DNA from: Nansenia antarctica
Taxonomy: Eukaryota > Chordata > Actinopteri > Argentiniformes > Microstomatidae
DNA length: 64,000 nucleotides
Direction: 5' to 3'
NCBI GenBank assembly: GCA_963989245.1
Contig: OZ022352.1
Location: 21,588,972 to 21,652,971 of the forward strand
Below, piece after piece: positions 52,318-62,700 of the stretch. A model generated the notes under the pieces. It searched no databases, had not been told where the DNA came from, and saw only the letters and a list, made by a program, of their open reading frames with translations. Numbering within the stretch: position 1 is the stretch's first letter; every line of letters starts with the position of its first letter. The position numbers and the translations under genes were made by a program.

Positions 52318-54175
52318 TGTTTGGCATTTAGCAGACACCTTCATCCGAAACGACTTACAACAAATACATCTGACAGATTCTGTCTAAGTAAGTGAATCAT
52401 CTATCCATAATTCATCCCAAGAAAAGTAATCTCTTCTCAGGCCAGGGGCCATTGGCAGTCCTAATGCTACATTTTTGTTTTTGTTTTTGTTAAACTGAAC
52501 AGGGGGATGGGGAGGTTTCAGGAAGGACAGTTCAGGTGTAGCCTGAAGAGATCGGTCTTCACAGTCTATGGCGAAATATAGGGAGTGACAGCAGTCCTGA
52601 CAGCGCTGGGGAGCTTGTTCCACCAGCGGGGAGCCAGGACAATGAAAAGCTGTGACTGGGTAGTGCGACTGCTGCAACCCCATAGAGGTGGTGGTGACAG
52701 TCGGCCAGCAGAGGTGGAGGAGCGGAGTGAACGGGCAAGTGTATGGGGGCTGACCCGGTAGACGAGCACAAGGGTCTTGAATCGAATGCAAGCTGCTATC
52801 GGGGGCCAGTGAAAGCAAAGGAGGAGAGCAGTGACATGGGAGAGTTTGGGGAGGTTGAACACCAGACGGGCGGCAGCTTTCTGGATGAGATGCAGAGATC
52901 TGATGGCGGAAGCGGGGAGCCCAGCCAGGAGTGTGTTGCAGTAGTCAAGGTGGGAGATGACGTTGTAGAGGACGAATCAGCAGGAGCGTGCTGTCGCTGT
53001 GATGTTCACCACACAAGATAAGTGGTTGCCAAGGATCACCCCAAGGTTATTGGCTGTCTGGGAGGAGGTCACTGTAGAGTTCTCTCCTGTGATGGAGAAG
53101 TCTTGGAGAAGGGCAGGCTTTCCCAGGGAGGAAGTGTAGCTCAGTCTTGTTGAATGAATGGACTTTATTGTCATTGCTACAGTACAGGTACCAAACAACG
53201 AAATTTAGGACAAGAAGGTAAGGAGCTGGTTTACATAAATAAAGGCTATGTACACAATCCACTGTACTATACTGCACAGATAGTCAACTAGGGTTGTCAT
53301 ATTGCACAATAGTATTTTTTCACGTTATTTAAAGTGTCACAGTTTGCAGGCTTGAAATGTACATGTTTGTGCCTCAGCACTACACCTGATTTTTTCAGTC
53401 CAGCAGCTGCCATACAATCCGTCCAGACTGTCCAGGGCCCAGAACTTAGGTCTTTGCTGTGTTCAGGGCCTGGACGGCCCTGTGGTAGAAGCAGTTCTTC
53501 AGTCTGTTTGTCTTTGCGGCCAGGGTCCTGAACCTCCTTTTCGAGGGCAGCCTGGTAAAGTGTACGTGCCCAGGGTGGGTCGGGTCCCTGGAGATCTTTG
53601 AGGCCTTCCTGAGACAGCGTGTGTTGTACAGCTCTTCCAGAGAGGGGAGGGGGGCGCCGGTGATCTTCTGTGCTGTTCTCACTACTCTCTGTAGCGCATT
53701 TCTCTCCGCTGTTGTGCAGCTGGAGAACCAGTTGCAGATGCCGTAGGTGAGGATGCTCTCCACTGCGCCGCGGTAGAAGGCCACCAGTATCTCCTGCTTG
53801 TTGTGTTCCTTCCTGAGGCATCTCAGGGTGTATAGCCGCTGTTGTGCCCTCTTGATGGTGCCTTTTGTGTTGTCCTTTCTTCCTTCCTTTTGTTAAGGTT
53901 GAGCTTGAGGTGGTGGGCTGACATCCAAGCAGAAATGTCTACAAGACACACAGAGACACGTGTTGCCAGCTGAAAGACAGGAAGAGTTGAGTGTTGTCTG
54001 TGTAGCAGTGATAGGAGAAATGTCAGGAAATTACTGAGCCAAGAGATTTGGTGTAGAGGGAGAACAGTACGGGCCCCTAAGACGGAGCCCTGGGGGACCC
54101 CGGTGGTGATAAACAGAACCAAAGTGTTGATTGAAGTCTGTCCTTGTCTCATTTCAGGGTAAGGAACCAATATGT
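52318..54175 (-). pseudogene. L2-like LINE, 5'-truncated, interrupted by a second LINE
   Basis: Reverse-strand frames in order give SVLGARTVLPLHQISWLSN, then SAWMSAHHLKLNLNK (54170-53890), then TELHFLPGKACPSPRL..., NNLGVILGNHLS, FNLPKLSHVTALLLCFHWPP and WWNKLPSAVRTAV (53150-52560). The 3' UTR contains 'catttagcagacaccttcatcc'. These are reverse transcriptase C-terminal motifs of the L2 group. Frameshifts show it is inactive. The frame breaks after LNLNK, where the second element entered. Confidence 0.85.
53152..53890 (-). mobile_element. Second LINE fragment nested in the L2-like LINE
   Basis: The reverse strand encodes MAFYRGAVESILTYGICNWF..., ALQRVVRTAQKITGA, LYNTRCLRKASKI and LPSKRRFRTLAAKTNRLKNC. 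This is the conserved C-terminus of CR1/Rex-like reverse transcriptase polyproteins. A 3' UTR with a (GAAT)n tail follows at 53152-53345. It is 5'-truncated and lies in the same orientation as its host. 'TTGTT' is present at both edges, a possible remnant of the target duplication. Confidence 0.82.
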
Positions 54176-55336
54176 GGTTTTGTGATTTGGGTGAACTATA
54201 CCTTTAAGAAGAAAAATCATATTGCAATGAAAGGCAAAATGAAATTGTTTCGAAATCTCTCCAACTGATGATCGTGATCGTGATTTAATAAGGGCGCTTG
54301 CTAATTAATTGATCAAAAGAGTAAAATCCATAATTACTTGGGGAAGATAATTAAATGAATTTCATACCTCTGTGTGTCAACACCGTTCATCCGAGAAGCG
54401 CAGTGTGCAGTGTGCAGTGTATGCGTTCAAACGACCTTGGACCTCACTGCAATTAGCAATGTGGCGCTCGGGAGAAAATTGACGTTGTGCTGTCTGACAA
54501 AAGCAGAGCGCTCCATGGTTCTGAAAAACACTGACCGAGCCTTGACCGAGAGCCTTTTCCAAAGTCTGTCACGATGCAAAGCTCAAGGGGCCATCGTCAC
54601 TGAATATGCATTCATTTTTTGTCAGATAATTCACAATATAGGCGGCAACACATGATTCACAAGCTGGACGCAGCTGTCTTGAATACGTCAGAGTGTATCG
54701 CTCCCACAGGAGAAGCGAGAGTGTTTGCATCATGGAACACATGAGAGACATTCAATATGGTTATTTTGACTGCAGCCCACTGATTGCGACGATTCTATCT
54801 ATTATTTTTTTTAAAGCTTTTCTACAGGTCTTCTAAAGTTATACAGTAGCCTAGATGCTGTGGACTGAATAAATCATAGCCTGTGTGATTGCATTGAATT
54901 ATGCTTGTGCCCAGACTGAGACATATATATAGGCCTAGGCTTAATGTTATCAGAAATGGTGCCTAATAGTAGAAACCTGGTCCAAACCTTAGTGGAAACT
55001 TTACAGAACCCCCTGTACAGAACTGGTCCCATACCATTTTTATTATGGAATATAAACTACATTAGTAGGTTACTCGGCTAGAGACCCCCCACAGAGCAAC
55101 ATACTATTTCATAAGCTAATCCTGATTCAAAGTTATCATATTATGTAACGAAAACGGCACGTGATATGATACCCTACTGTAACCCATTAGCAACGCGGGA
55201 ATTTCGGTGATCCAAAGCGAAGTGGCACATTGTCAGTGGGTACAACTCCCGCCAAACGTTTTGGAGATGCTGGCTGCCTATTTCATTATTTGATGTTACG
55301 GGTTGATCGATCTCTCTCTCTCTTTATGAGACAGTC
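54176..55336. other. Repeat-poor DNA upstream of the kcnd2 promoter
   Basis: 54210-54760 is AT-rich, free of simple repeats and contains 'gctaattaattgatc', 'attaaatgaatttcat' and 'aattagcaatgtggcgctc'. This looks like a conserved non-coding element, but I cannot test conservation. 54770-55330 has no recognised feature. Confidence 0.45.
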
Positions 55337-55340
55337 ACAT

Positions 55341-55589
55341 CGTGACGTTAGAATTATAAGGTTATATCTCAATTTTTGTCAAAATTGAGGTTTTTTTACA
55401 TAATTTGATCCATTAGGTGTTTATTAATGCCTGTGTGGTTTATTTTTAAAATGTTGAAATGTTTTAGTTAGTAATTAATAAAATACAAAAGTTCCATCTC
55501 ACAAAACATAATGGAATGTAAAAACGTTGATGCTCAATATCTCTGAACTGCCCTAAACGGAGATAGAACCTTATCATTCTAAGCTCACG
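55341..55589 (-). mobile_element. MITE family A, copy 2, next to the kcnd2 promoter
   Basis: 249 bp, inverted relative to the copy at 44580 and about 90% identical by eye. Both ends begin CGTGA, and the element is flanked by a direct ACAT at 55337-55340 and 55590-55593. It ends roughly 100-150 bp before the G-rich kcnd2 promoter core. Confidence 0.88.
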
Positions 55590-55593
55590 ACAT

Positions 55594-55800
55594 CACATCA
55601 ACAGTAGTGGAATCTCCGAGTGTGCGGGAGACCACTCCTTTCCAACTGTACGTTTCCCCGTCTGCTCTCTCCACCGCCGGTTCCTGGGGGGTAGGGAAGG
55701 GGAGGGAAGGGGAGGGGAGGGAGGGGAGGGGAGGGGGGTGGTCTTGCAGTCGATGTGAGGAGCAGAGTTGCGCTTTTATTGAGGAGCAGAGCAGCTGCAT
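55594..55800 (+). promoter_or_regulatory. Probable kcnd2 promoter, TATA-less, with G-rich tract
   Basis: There is no TATA box. A run of GGG/GGGG blocks separated by A or AA at 55686-55740 is a candidate Sp/KLF-binding and G-quadruplex-forming tract. It is followed by sequence without repeats that leads to a good 5' splice site. Its place upstream of kcnd2 and its composition suggest the promoter. The start site is not determinable. Confidence 0.45.
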
Positions 55801-56113
55801 TGGAAGAGAAACGCACTGAAAGCTGCGACCACCAACTGCCCGTCGCTCCCTCGCGGAGGATGAAAAGAAAAAGACGCTGGAGGGAGAGAGAATGACCACG
55901 GACTGAAGGCTACTTAGTGCCGAAACTAAAGAGTCGTTTTGTAACTTGTTGATGCAATATTATCTCGAGTCTAATTTTTTTTGTTGCATTTTCCCTGATC
56001 GTCGGGGTAAAAGTGAGGCTGAGGCGGGTGGAAGCTGAATTCTCAAGCATTTTGTCTCTTGCGGAAACAGGTGATGTTTCTCACATTGGATGCCATATAA
56101 AGAATAAGTTACG
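55760..56113 (+). other. kcnd2: Probable non-coding leader exon of kcnd2
   Basis: Two candidate donors follow unrepeated sequence: AACAG|GTGATG (exon end 56070) and TTACG|GTAAGATAAG (exon end 56113, the stronger match). The coding exon at 58345 is preceded by an acceptor at 58271-58272, so a 5' exon must exist upstream, and this is the best candidate. The 5' limit is a guess. Confidence 0.45.
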
Positions 56114-56224
56114 GTAAGATAAGACTTCACAGAGTGAACGGATTTTATTCTTACGTTTCCTTTCCTTTTTGACTGATCATGTCATAGTAGCCTCCATGCA
56201 CATTTTCTGAGCTTACTCTAGAAC

Positions 56225-57060
56225 TAATAATATGAAATCCCAAAAAGGTTCCATGCTTTGAAGGCACTCCTAAAAGTGCTATACAGAACAGTTCATGAAA
56301 GATCCATATGGGGTTCTCTAAATGGTTCTAAATTTATGAATCATGGAATATAACTTTTTTTTTACATCTACAGAACCTTAAATGGTTCTATTTCATAATC
56401 TAACAAACCTTAAATGATTCTACTTTGTAGATATACAGTATATCTTTTTTAGCTAGTATAAATATAGTGTAAGTATATAATATAAGTAGCTTGGCTTCAG
56501 GAAGAGTTCAGGCAATTCCAGATTGGCAGACCACAACATAGGCCCTATCTCAAAGTTGCAAATGTCAAGTTAGCTCAAAGGGGAATGGCTTTGTGTGGTC
56601 ATTTTCACTACACACGGAGGGAGGGCCACACTGATAGACTTGCAGACACTTCACACCAAGGACCATCAACCCCAACAAAATGCATGCATAAGCATGAGCA
56701 CAGATGTAAAACAGTTAGAATCAAACACAAACCAACATCACAGGTACATAAGTTAGTGAGATAACGCAACACAAATAATGGGAATTCACAATTACCCACA
56801 ATTCCCTAGCAACAGGAGAGAGCAATGTAGCAAGTTTTCTGGTTAATTGTGTTGTAATATCTCACTAGCTGATGTACCTGTGGTGTTGTTTCTAGTTTGA
56901 TTCTAACTGCATTACATCTGTGCTCATGTTCATGTGATATCCCAACATCAAAGAGATACAAAATAGCACCCCTCTGATGAGAAGGTTACAAATATCACCT
57001 TTTTGGTGTAACAGGTTCCAAAAAGCTCTATCTTGGTTAAATGGTTCTTTGACTTTGTTG
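56225..57060 (-). mobile_element. Dispersed palindromic element (family C), - copy, in the kcnd2 leader intron
   Basis: It has large imperfect inverted arms: 'gagcacagatgtaaaacagt' at about 56695 pairs with 'actgcattacatctgtgctc' at about 56910. The outer parts carry 'aggttcca' and 'aatggttct' motifs. No coding capacity. It matches the interrupted + copy at 37573-38965. Confidence 0.65.
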
Positions 57061-57162
57061 CACCTCAATGATGCCATAAATAAGCCCTACGATTTTATTT
57101 TATTTTTTACATATTGTGTACATATATGTTACAAAGGCCTATATATTTGAATGCTGTATATA

Positions 57163-58232
57163 CAGTGGGCGAAACAAGTATTCAACACATTGATTCAACA
57201 TATTTCCATTGCAGCTATTCACATGGAATTCAGACTAGACATTGGTATTAACTCAATAAAACTATACAGCTAAATAAACTGTAACACTCCAATCCATTAA
57301 GAGCTATGTGCAATAACGTGGAATGACACTGGAAAAAAGTATTGAATACAGGAAGAAAAGGCACTAAAACAGCACTAATGAGTTCTCCCACCTGTGCTAA
57401 TTAGAATCAGCTGGGTTAGTGCATGTTGGTTGGTACTTCCACTCTTTGAAAAAGGGTTTCCCACCTCTGAATGCAAGTAAACAAATGACCATTTGTGACC
57501 AAGTTTTCCTGCAAGAAACATCTCATGATGTGTAGAGGCAAAAGAGTTCTCCCAAGACCTTCGCAACACGATTGTTGTGTAGCATAGTAACGGCACTGGT
57601 TCCCAATGGATTTCTCAACTCCTAAATGTTCCTATAAGCACCATCCACAAGTGGAAGGAGCATCACTCGACCATCAACCAGCCATGCACAGGAGCTCCTC
57701 ACAAGATTTCTGACCGGGCAGTGCAGTAGCCCAAGAGCCAAGGACCACTTGACTCCATTACTGAAGAAAAGGCATGTTGAAGCTTGTTTGAGGTTTGCTA
57801 CAGAACATTTGGAGAAGCCTGTAGCTTACTGGGAAAATGTAGGTCAACTGGTTCAAGAGGAAGAAGGTGTTGGACTGGCCTAGTCAATTGCCAGACTTAA
57901 ATCCAATAGATAATTTATGGAAAGAACTTCACCAGCAGGCCTCCCGGAATCTTCAAGATTTAAAGACTGTCTTTGATGAAGAATGGGCCAAAATCCCACT
58001 TGATCACTGTGAGAGATTAGTTTTTTCCGGACAGGAAGTGTCTTGAATCATTGGCAACTTTTCCTGTGTCATTCCCCTTATTGCACATAATTTCTTATGG
58101 ATTGGAGTGTTACAATTTCTTTAGCTGTGTAGTTTTATTGAGTTAATACTAATATCTGGTCTAAATGTCATGTGAATGGCTGCGATGGAAATATGTTTGT
58201 GTATATATGTTGAATACTTATTTCCCCCACTG
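57163..58232 (+). mobile_element. Tc1-like transposon, internally deleted, in the kcnd2 leader intron
   Basis: Ends CAGTGGGCGAAACAAGTATT... and ...GAATACTTATTTCCCCCACTG form the inverted repeats. TA is present on both sides (57161-57162, 58233-58234), the Tc1 target. The + strand keeps pieces of transposase, including DWPSQLPDLNPIDNLWKEL near 57870-57925 and AKIPLDHCERL near 57985. Most of the catalytic core is missing, and the length of 1070 bp compares with about 1.6 kb for full Tc1 elements. It is not autonomous. Confidence 0.9.
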
Positions 58233-58272
58233 TATAAGGTATCATTTCTCATAATGTCTATTGTCTCTTTAG

Positions 58273-58344
58273 ATGCCAATTCATCTCCAAGTCGTAGCAC
58301 TGTGATATCCCAGGAAGGGTCGTCGTTGTAATACATAAGTGAGC
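58273..58344 (+). other. kcnd2: kcnd2 5' UTR segment with a short upstream ORF
   Basis: Acceptor 'attgtctctttag' ends at 58272. The UTR then begins with ATG at once; this upstream ORF (58273-58305) encodes 10 residues (MPIHLQVVAL) and stops 39 nt before the channel ATG. It could lower translation of the main frame. Confidence 0.6.
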
Positions 58345-59456
58345 ATGGCAGCAGGTGTGGCGGCATGGCTTCCCTTTGCCCGCGCGGCGGCTATAGGATG
58401 GATGCCTGTGGCGAGTGCCCCTATGCCAATACCTCCAAGGGACAAGAAGAAAATTCAAGATGGACTTATCATTCTCAACGTGAGCGGGACCAAGTTTCAG
58501 ACGTGGCGAAATACTTTGGAGCAATACCCAGACACTTTATTGGGAAGTACAGAGAGGGACTTCTTTTTCCATGAGGAAACTAATGAATACTTTTTTGACC
58601 GTGACCCTGACATCTTTAGGCATATTCTCAATTTCTACCGCACGGGCAAACTGCACTATCCACGCCAAGAATGCATTGCTGCGTATGATGAGGAACTGTC
58701 GTTTTTCGGTATCATACCTGAAATTATTGGGGACTGCTGTTACGAGGAGTATAAGGACCGGCGGCGGGAGAATCAGGAGAGGCTTCAAGATGACGAGGAC
58801 GATGAGAAAGGTCACGAAATGACCCCCGTAGACATGACTTTCCGAGAGTATCTGTGGCGGGCTTTTGAAAATCCTCACACGAGCACCACAGCCCTGGTCT
58901 TCTACTACGTCACAGGGTTTTTCATCGCCATCTCGGTCATGGCCAACGTCGTGGAGACGGTGCCATGTGGGGCTATGCCAAACCGGTCCAAGGACTTGTC
59001 CTGTGGAGACCGTTACGCACTGGCGTTCTTCTGCTTGGACACGGCCTGCGTGATGATCTTCACCGTTGAATACTTGATGCGTTTAATTGCAGCCCCGAGT
59101 CGGTACAAGTTTATGAAAAGTGTGATGAGCGTCATTGATGTGGTCGCCATCATGCCTTACTACATTGGATTAGTCATGACTGACAATGACCAAGTGAGCG
59201 GGGCTTTTGTCACCTTGAGGGTCTTCCGTGTCTTCCGGATTTTCAAATTCTCCCGCCACTCCGCCGGGCTGCGCATCCTGGGCTACACACTGAAGAGCTG
59301 TGCCTCGGAGCTGGGCTTTCTGCTGTTCTCCCTAACTATGGCCATCATCATCTTTGCCACTGTGATGTTTTACGCAGAGAAAGGCTCCACAGCCAGCAAG
59401 TTCACCAGTATTCCTGCTGCTTTTTGGTACACCATAGTCACCATGACAACACTGGG
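58345..59456 (+). CDS. kcnd2: Voltage-gated K+ channel Kv4.2, first coding exon (5' partial gene)
   Basis: Pore subunit of the fast A-type potassium current in neurons and heart, working with KChIP and DPP partners. This exon gives residues 1-370 and two bases of 371: the KChIP-binding N-terminus MAAGVAAWLPFARAAAIGWM; the T1 domain (about 40-145) with the Shal zinc site His104, Cys110, Cys131, Cys132; S1 at 183-205, S2 224-246, S3 256-278, S4 287-305 with Arg/Lys at 292, 295, 298, 301, 304; S5 322-344; and the pore helix to TMTTLG. The donor GTAGGT at 59457 splits the selectivity filter, as in other Kv4 genes. RRRENQERLQDD and ERDFF favour Kv4.2 over Kv4.1 or Kv4.3. An in-frame GTG lies 6 nt upstream, but the ATG at 58345 matches the family start. 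Oddity: Ala307 in RHSAGLRILGY, where mammalian Kv4 has Gln. Confidence 0.95.
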
Positions 59457-59722
59457 GTAGGTGCCTGTATTGCACTGCTCACTGTAGGATCTAGCTTGAT
59501 TTCAAATTATGTTTTTTGCTAGACTATAATATAGCCTACGACAGACACTCACTCTCAAGGATTTCAATTATGAAGGCATTCTAATAGGCCTATGTAAACC
59601 GTTATTCTGACTGTAGCCGTAGCCTTTTACTATTTACTGGTTGAGAAAGCACACACCATGTTTTAGTTTGCCATACCACTGCCCCACTGACAAAGTTAAT
59701 GAGGGATAAACGAGGGATAAAC

Positions 59723-59762
<40 letters not shown>

Positions 59763-62700
59763 GTCTCTCTCTCTCAGGCCTATCTTTACAACAGGGTGTA
59801 TTATAGAGAAATGTTTGAATTTTAATTTCATGCTCATGAACAAGGCGGCTTGATGTGCTGATGCAGCATAAATTAATTAATCATGGTTATGGCGATTATT
59901 TTAATTAATTTATATTGATGTGCGCACTCAGCCAGTCATCTGCAGCTCGTCTGAGTTATTGTCCATTGAGGGCTTTCTCTCTCTGCATTCCGCGTTGGCG
60001 TGCTGAGGCGGTGCGCTGTCCAAGGTGCTGAAAACTTCCTCGTGTTTCAGCCAGTGTTGCACGGCGCTACTATGTTGCGCACGGTTGCTTTGTTGCTTTC
60101 TGGAGCAACAACCGCTGAACCGCTGTGTCTGGCTGGCTGAAGCGCGGCCATAAGTCATACACTGAAAATAATCAGACCGTCCCTAATTTGTGTGTAAAAA
60201 TACCCTTGCTACTTTGATCACCGCTCCCCTGAAGTGTGCTGCTATTGGAGTCAAAAGAAAAATAGAAAAACTCGTCATGTCAGTTCCCCATGCCTCCTCA
60301 TCCTGCATGGCGCGTAAGTCACCAACGTAATGTTGGAAATAGTATGTGTTAAAGATTTCCGTTGGGGGCTTGTCTATGCACTATAGTGTAGTAACTCTTC
60401 TTGGCAACTGTAATGAAAGCCTAATTATGAAAACACACAGAAACATACTGTAGTAAGAGACAGATGAGATTTATGCTATTATTTTCATCGATCACATTAC
60501 AAACAGTCAGTGGCAGCTGGTGAGCTATCAAAAAGGTCTATACTGTACTGTAGACAATTTTCCTCATAAATAATGTGTTGTGATGATAAGCCAGTAATCT
60601 ATAGCGTGCAGAATCCATTTTAAATAATTAACAATAAACCTATTTACACCTTCAAGCACTGGTGCCTTATAAACATATTGATAATAACCAACAGCCATTT
60701 TGATCTGGCAAGCTGCAGTTACAGCTCTTATGTCAGTGGCTCTATCATAATAATTAATTGCATGTGTATAGCCCTTTTCTAGACAACCCATAGGACTCAC
60801 ATTGTAAGGAGGAGAACTCACCTCATCAATGGGTAGCAGCCACTTGGTTGATGCCACAGCAGCCATTATGCACCAGAAAGCTCACCACACACCAGTTGTT
60901 AGTGGAGAGGTGGGGAACATTACTGTCTCTGGTTTCTTCTTAATAACACACAGCTTTCACTCCTACTCAACTCCTATTAATCTTTTAATTACTAGTTAAA
61001 TATCCTGGAGCATTGCAAAATGAATGTCATTATTTCCAATGATTGAAGGTCACAACTTAATTACATTTCAATAGTAGCCTCAGTTATCCATTCCTTCTCA
61101 AACTCTAGTCTAGTTAAGGAATGTATAGATTATACACTATTCTTCTTTAGAAAGCCAATAGAGGTGTTTTTCATTCATCAGGTGGAATTCCTAATGTGTT
61201 GGTCAATATATAGGCTTGAAAAAGATGCCACTCCATGAGAGGACACAACTGAAATGACCTTGGTGATGGAGGCGTTTTTGTCTGTCTGTTGTAGATCATC
61301 GATGGCTATGTTGACAGATTTGCAACCTGAGTTTCAGGTTTAACATTCTCTGACTATTGGACTGCTAATCCAAAAACTGCAATACCCTGCGCAGTGAAGG
61401 AAATATCCCACTTCCCTTTCATATGAAGCCCAGTACGGTAAATAAAAAAATAAATAAAAAACATGTATTCACACAGGCAGGTGTTTTTAAATCCCATCTC
61501 TAATGGCCAACTATCACTGGATTATAGAGGGTTGCTCCTGTCAGTCCTAGTCAGTCGAAGGTGAACGGAAAAAAGTACTGTGGCTGTGTTATCCCCTGGT
61601 AACCTTTACGTGTTTATTTGAGGATAAATAGGGTAGATGGAGCTAGAATCTAGATGGTCTGTTTCAAAGCACAGCATGTGAACGAATTGATCAAAGTGAT
61701 CAGAATTCTGGTCCAGGCTTCATATACCAACCTCTGGTCTCGAAAGATATTTCGGGAGGGGTTACTGGGGGGAAGGGGCTTCTCTTGAAGGTTTAATGGG
61801 AATCTGTTTGATTTCCTTATGATCGCCACACAAATGTTTTACGATTACAGAATGTAGATACCTTTCCACTAAATATATTTTTCAATTTCCCAGGCTCACA
61901 CCCTGTCGAAGTAAAAGACAGTGGCGTTCTCTCCCCCTGCTGATGGCCCATTGATCGTGCTTAAGCAGACGTGCAGACACTGGCAGAGCAAGGCCCCCCG
62001 TTCACAGGCACTTGGCAGGCAGCCCTGAATGGGAGGAGAGGGAGGAGAGGGAGCCTGGAGACCAGCGGAGAATCAATAGCGCTGTGCAGCTGCGTGTCAC
62101 GCCTCTGTCTCTCTCTGGCTCTGTGGATGCAGCTTGCTATACCAAACACAGGAGAAGGACCACTTATCCCTCCTATTTATGGAGTCTAATCTCTATAGCT
62201 GCTCTGGGATAACCAATTGGTAGGAGAACAGAAACATCCTATGTTGCGATGCTGCTGCCAAGGTTAAGAAACGCCGTGGGTAGTATTCTGACAAATATTA
62301 AATTCATACCGTGGCACGGTGAAGATCTGTGTAGAACTGTGTGTCTGTGTATAACTGATATCTTCCAAAAACGTCAAGGTGCCGAAGCTTAAAATATTCA
62401 GGAAAGTCCATTCGTATTGGTTGAGGTATAAATGAAAATGTGGCTTTAGTTTAGCGCTAGCTACATCATTAGCCTGTGGGTCAGATTATGGCCCTTAGCT
62501 GTTTGCTTTACCGGAGCCCTCAGTAGCTGATCCACATGGTCAGGGTGAATTAGCTGCAGAGGGAGTTTTTTGGTGCTTCAGATCTCGTAAGTGATTTAAG
62601 GTGTAATGGAGTGCACCGCAGAGAGCAGCTGTGAAAACGCTGGAAGTCAAGCGAAACCCACAGGGGAGGAGATGGAGTGAGGAGGGGGGTGGGGGGTGGA

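Noticed and set aside
53297..53821. 174-codon antisense frame as a host gene
   Set aside because: It is the out-of-frame shadow of a reverse transcriptase C-terminus read on the same strand (53446-53784).
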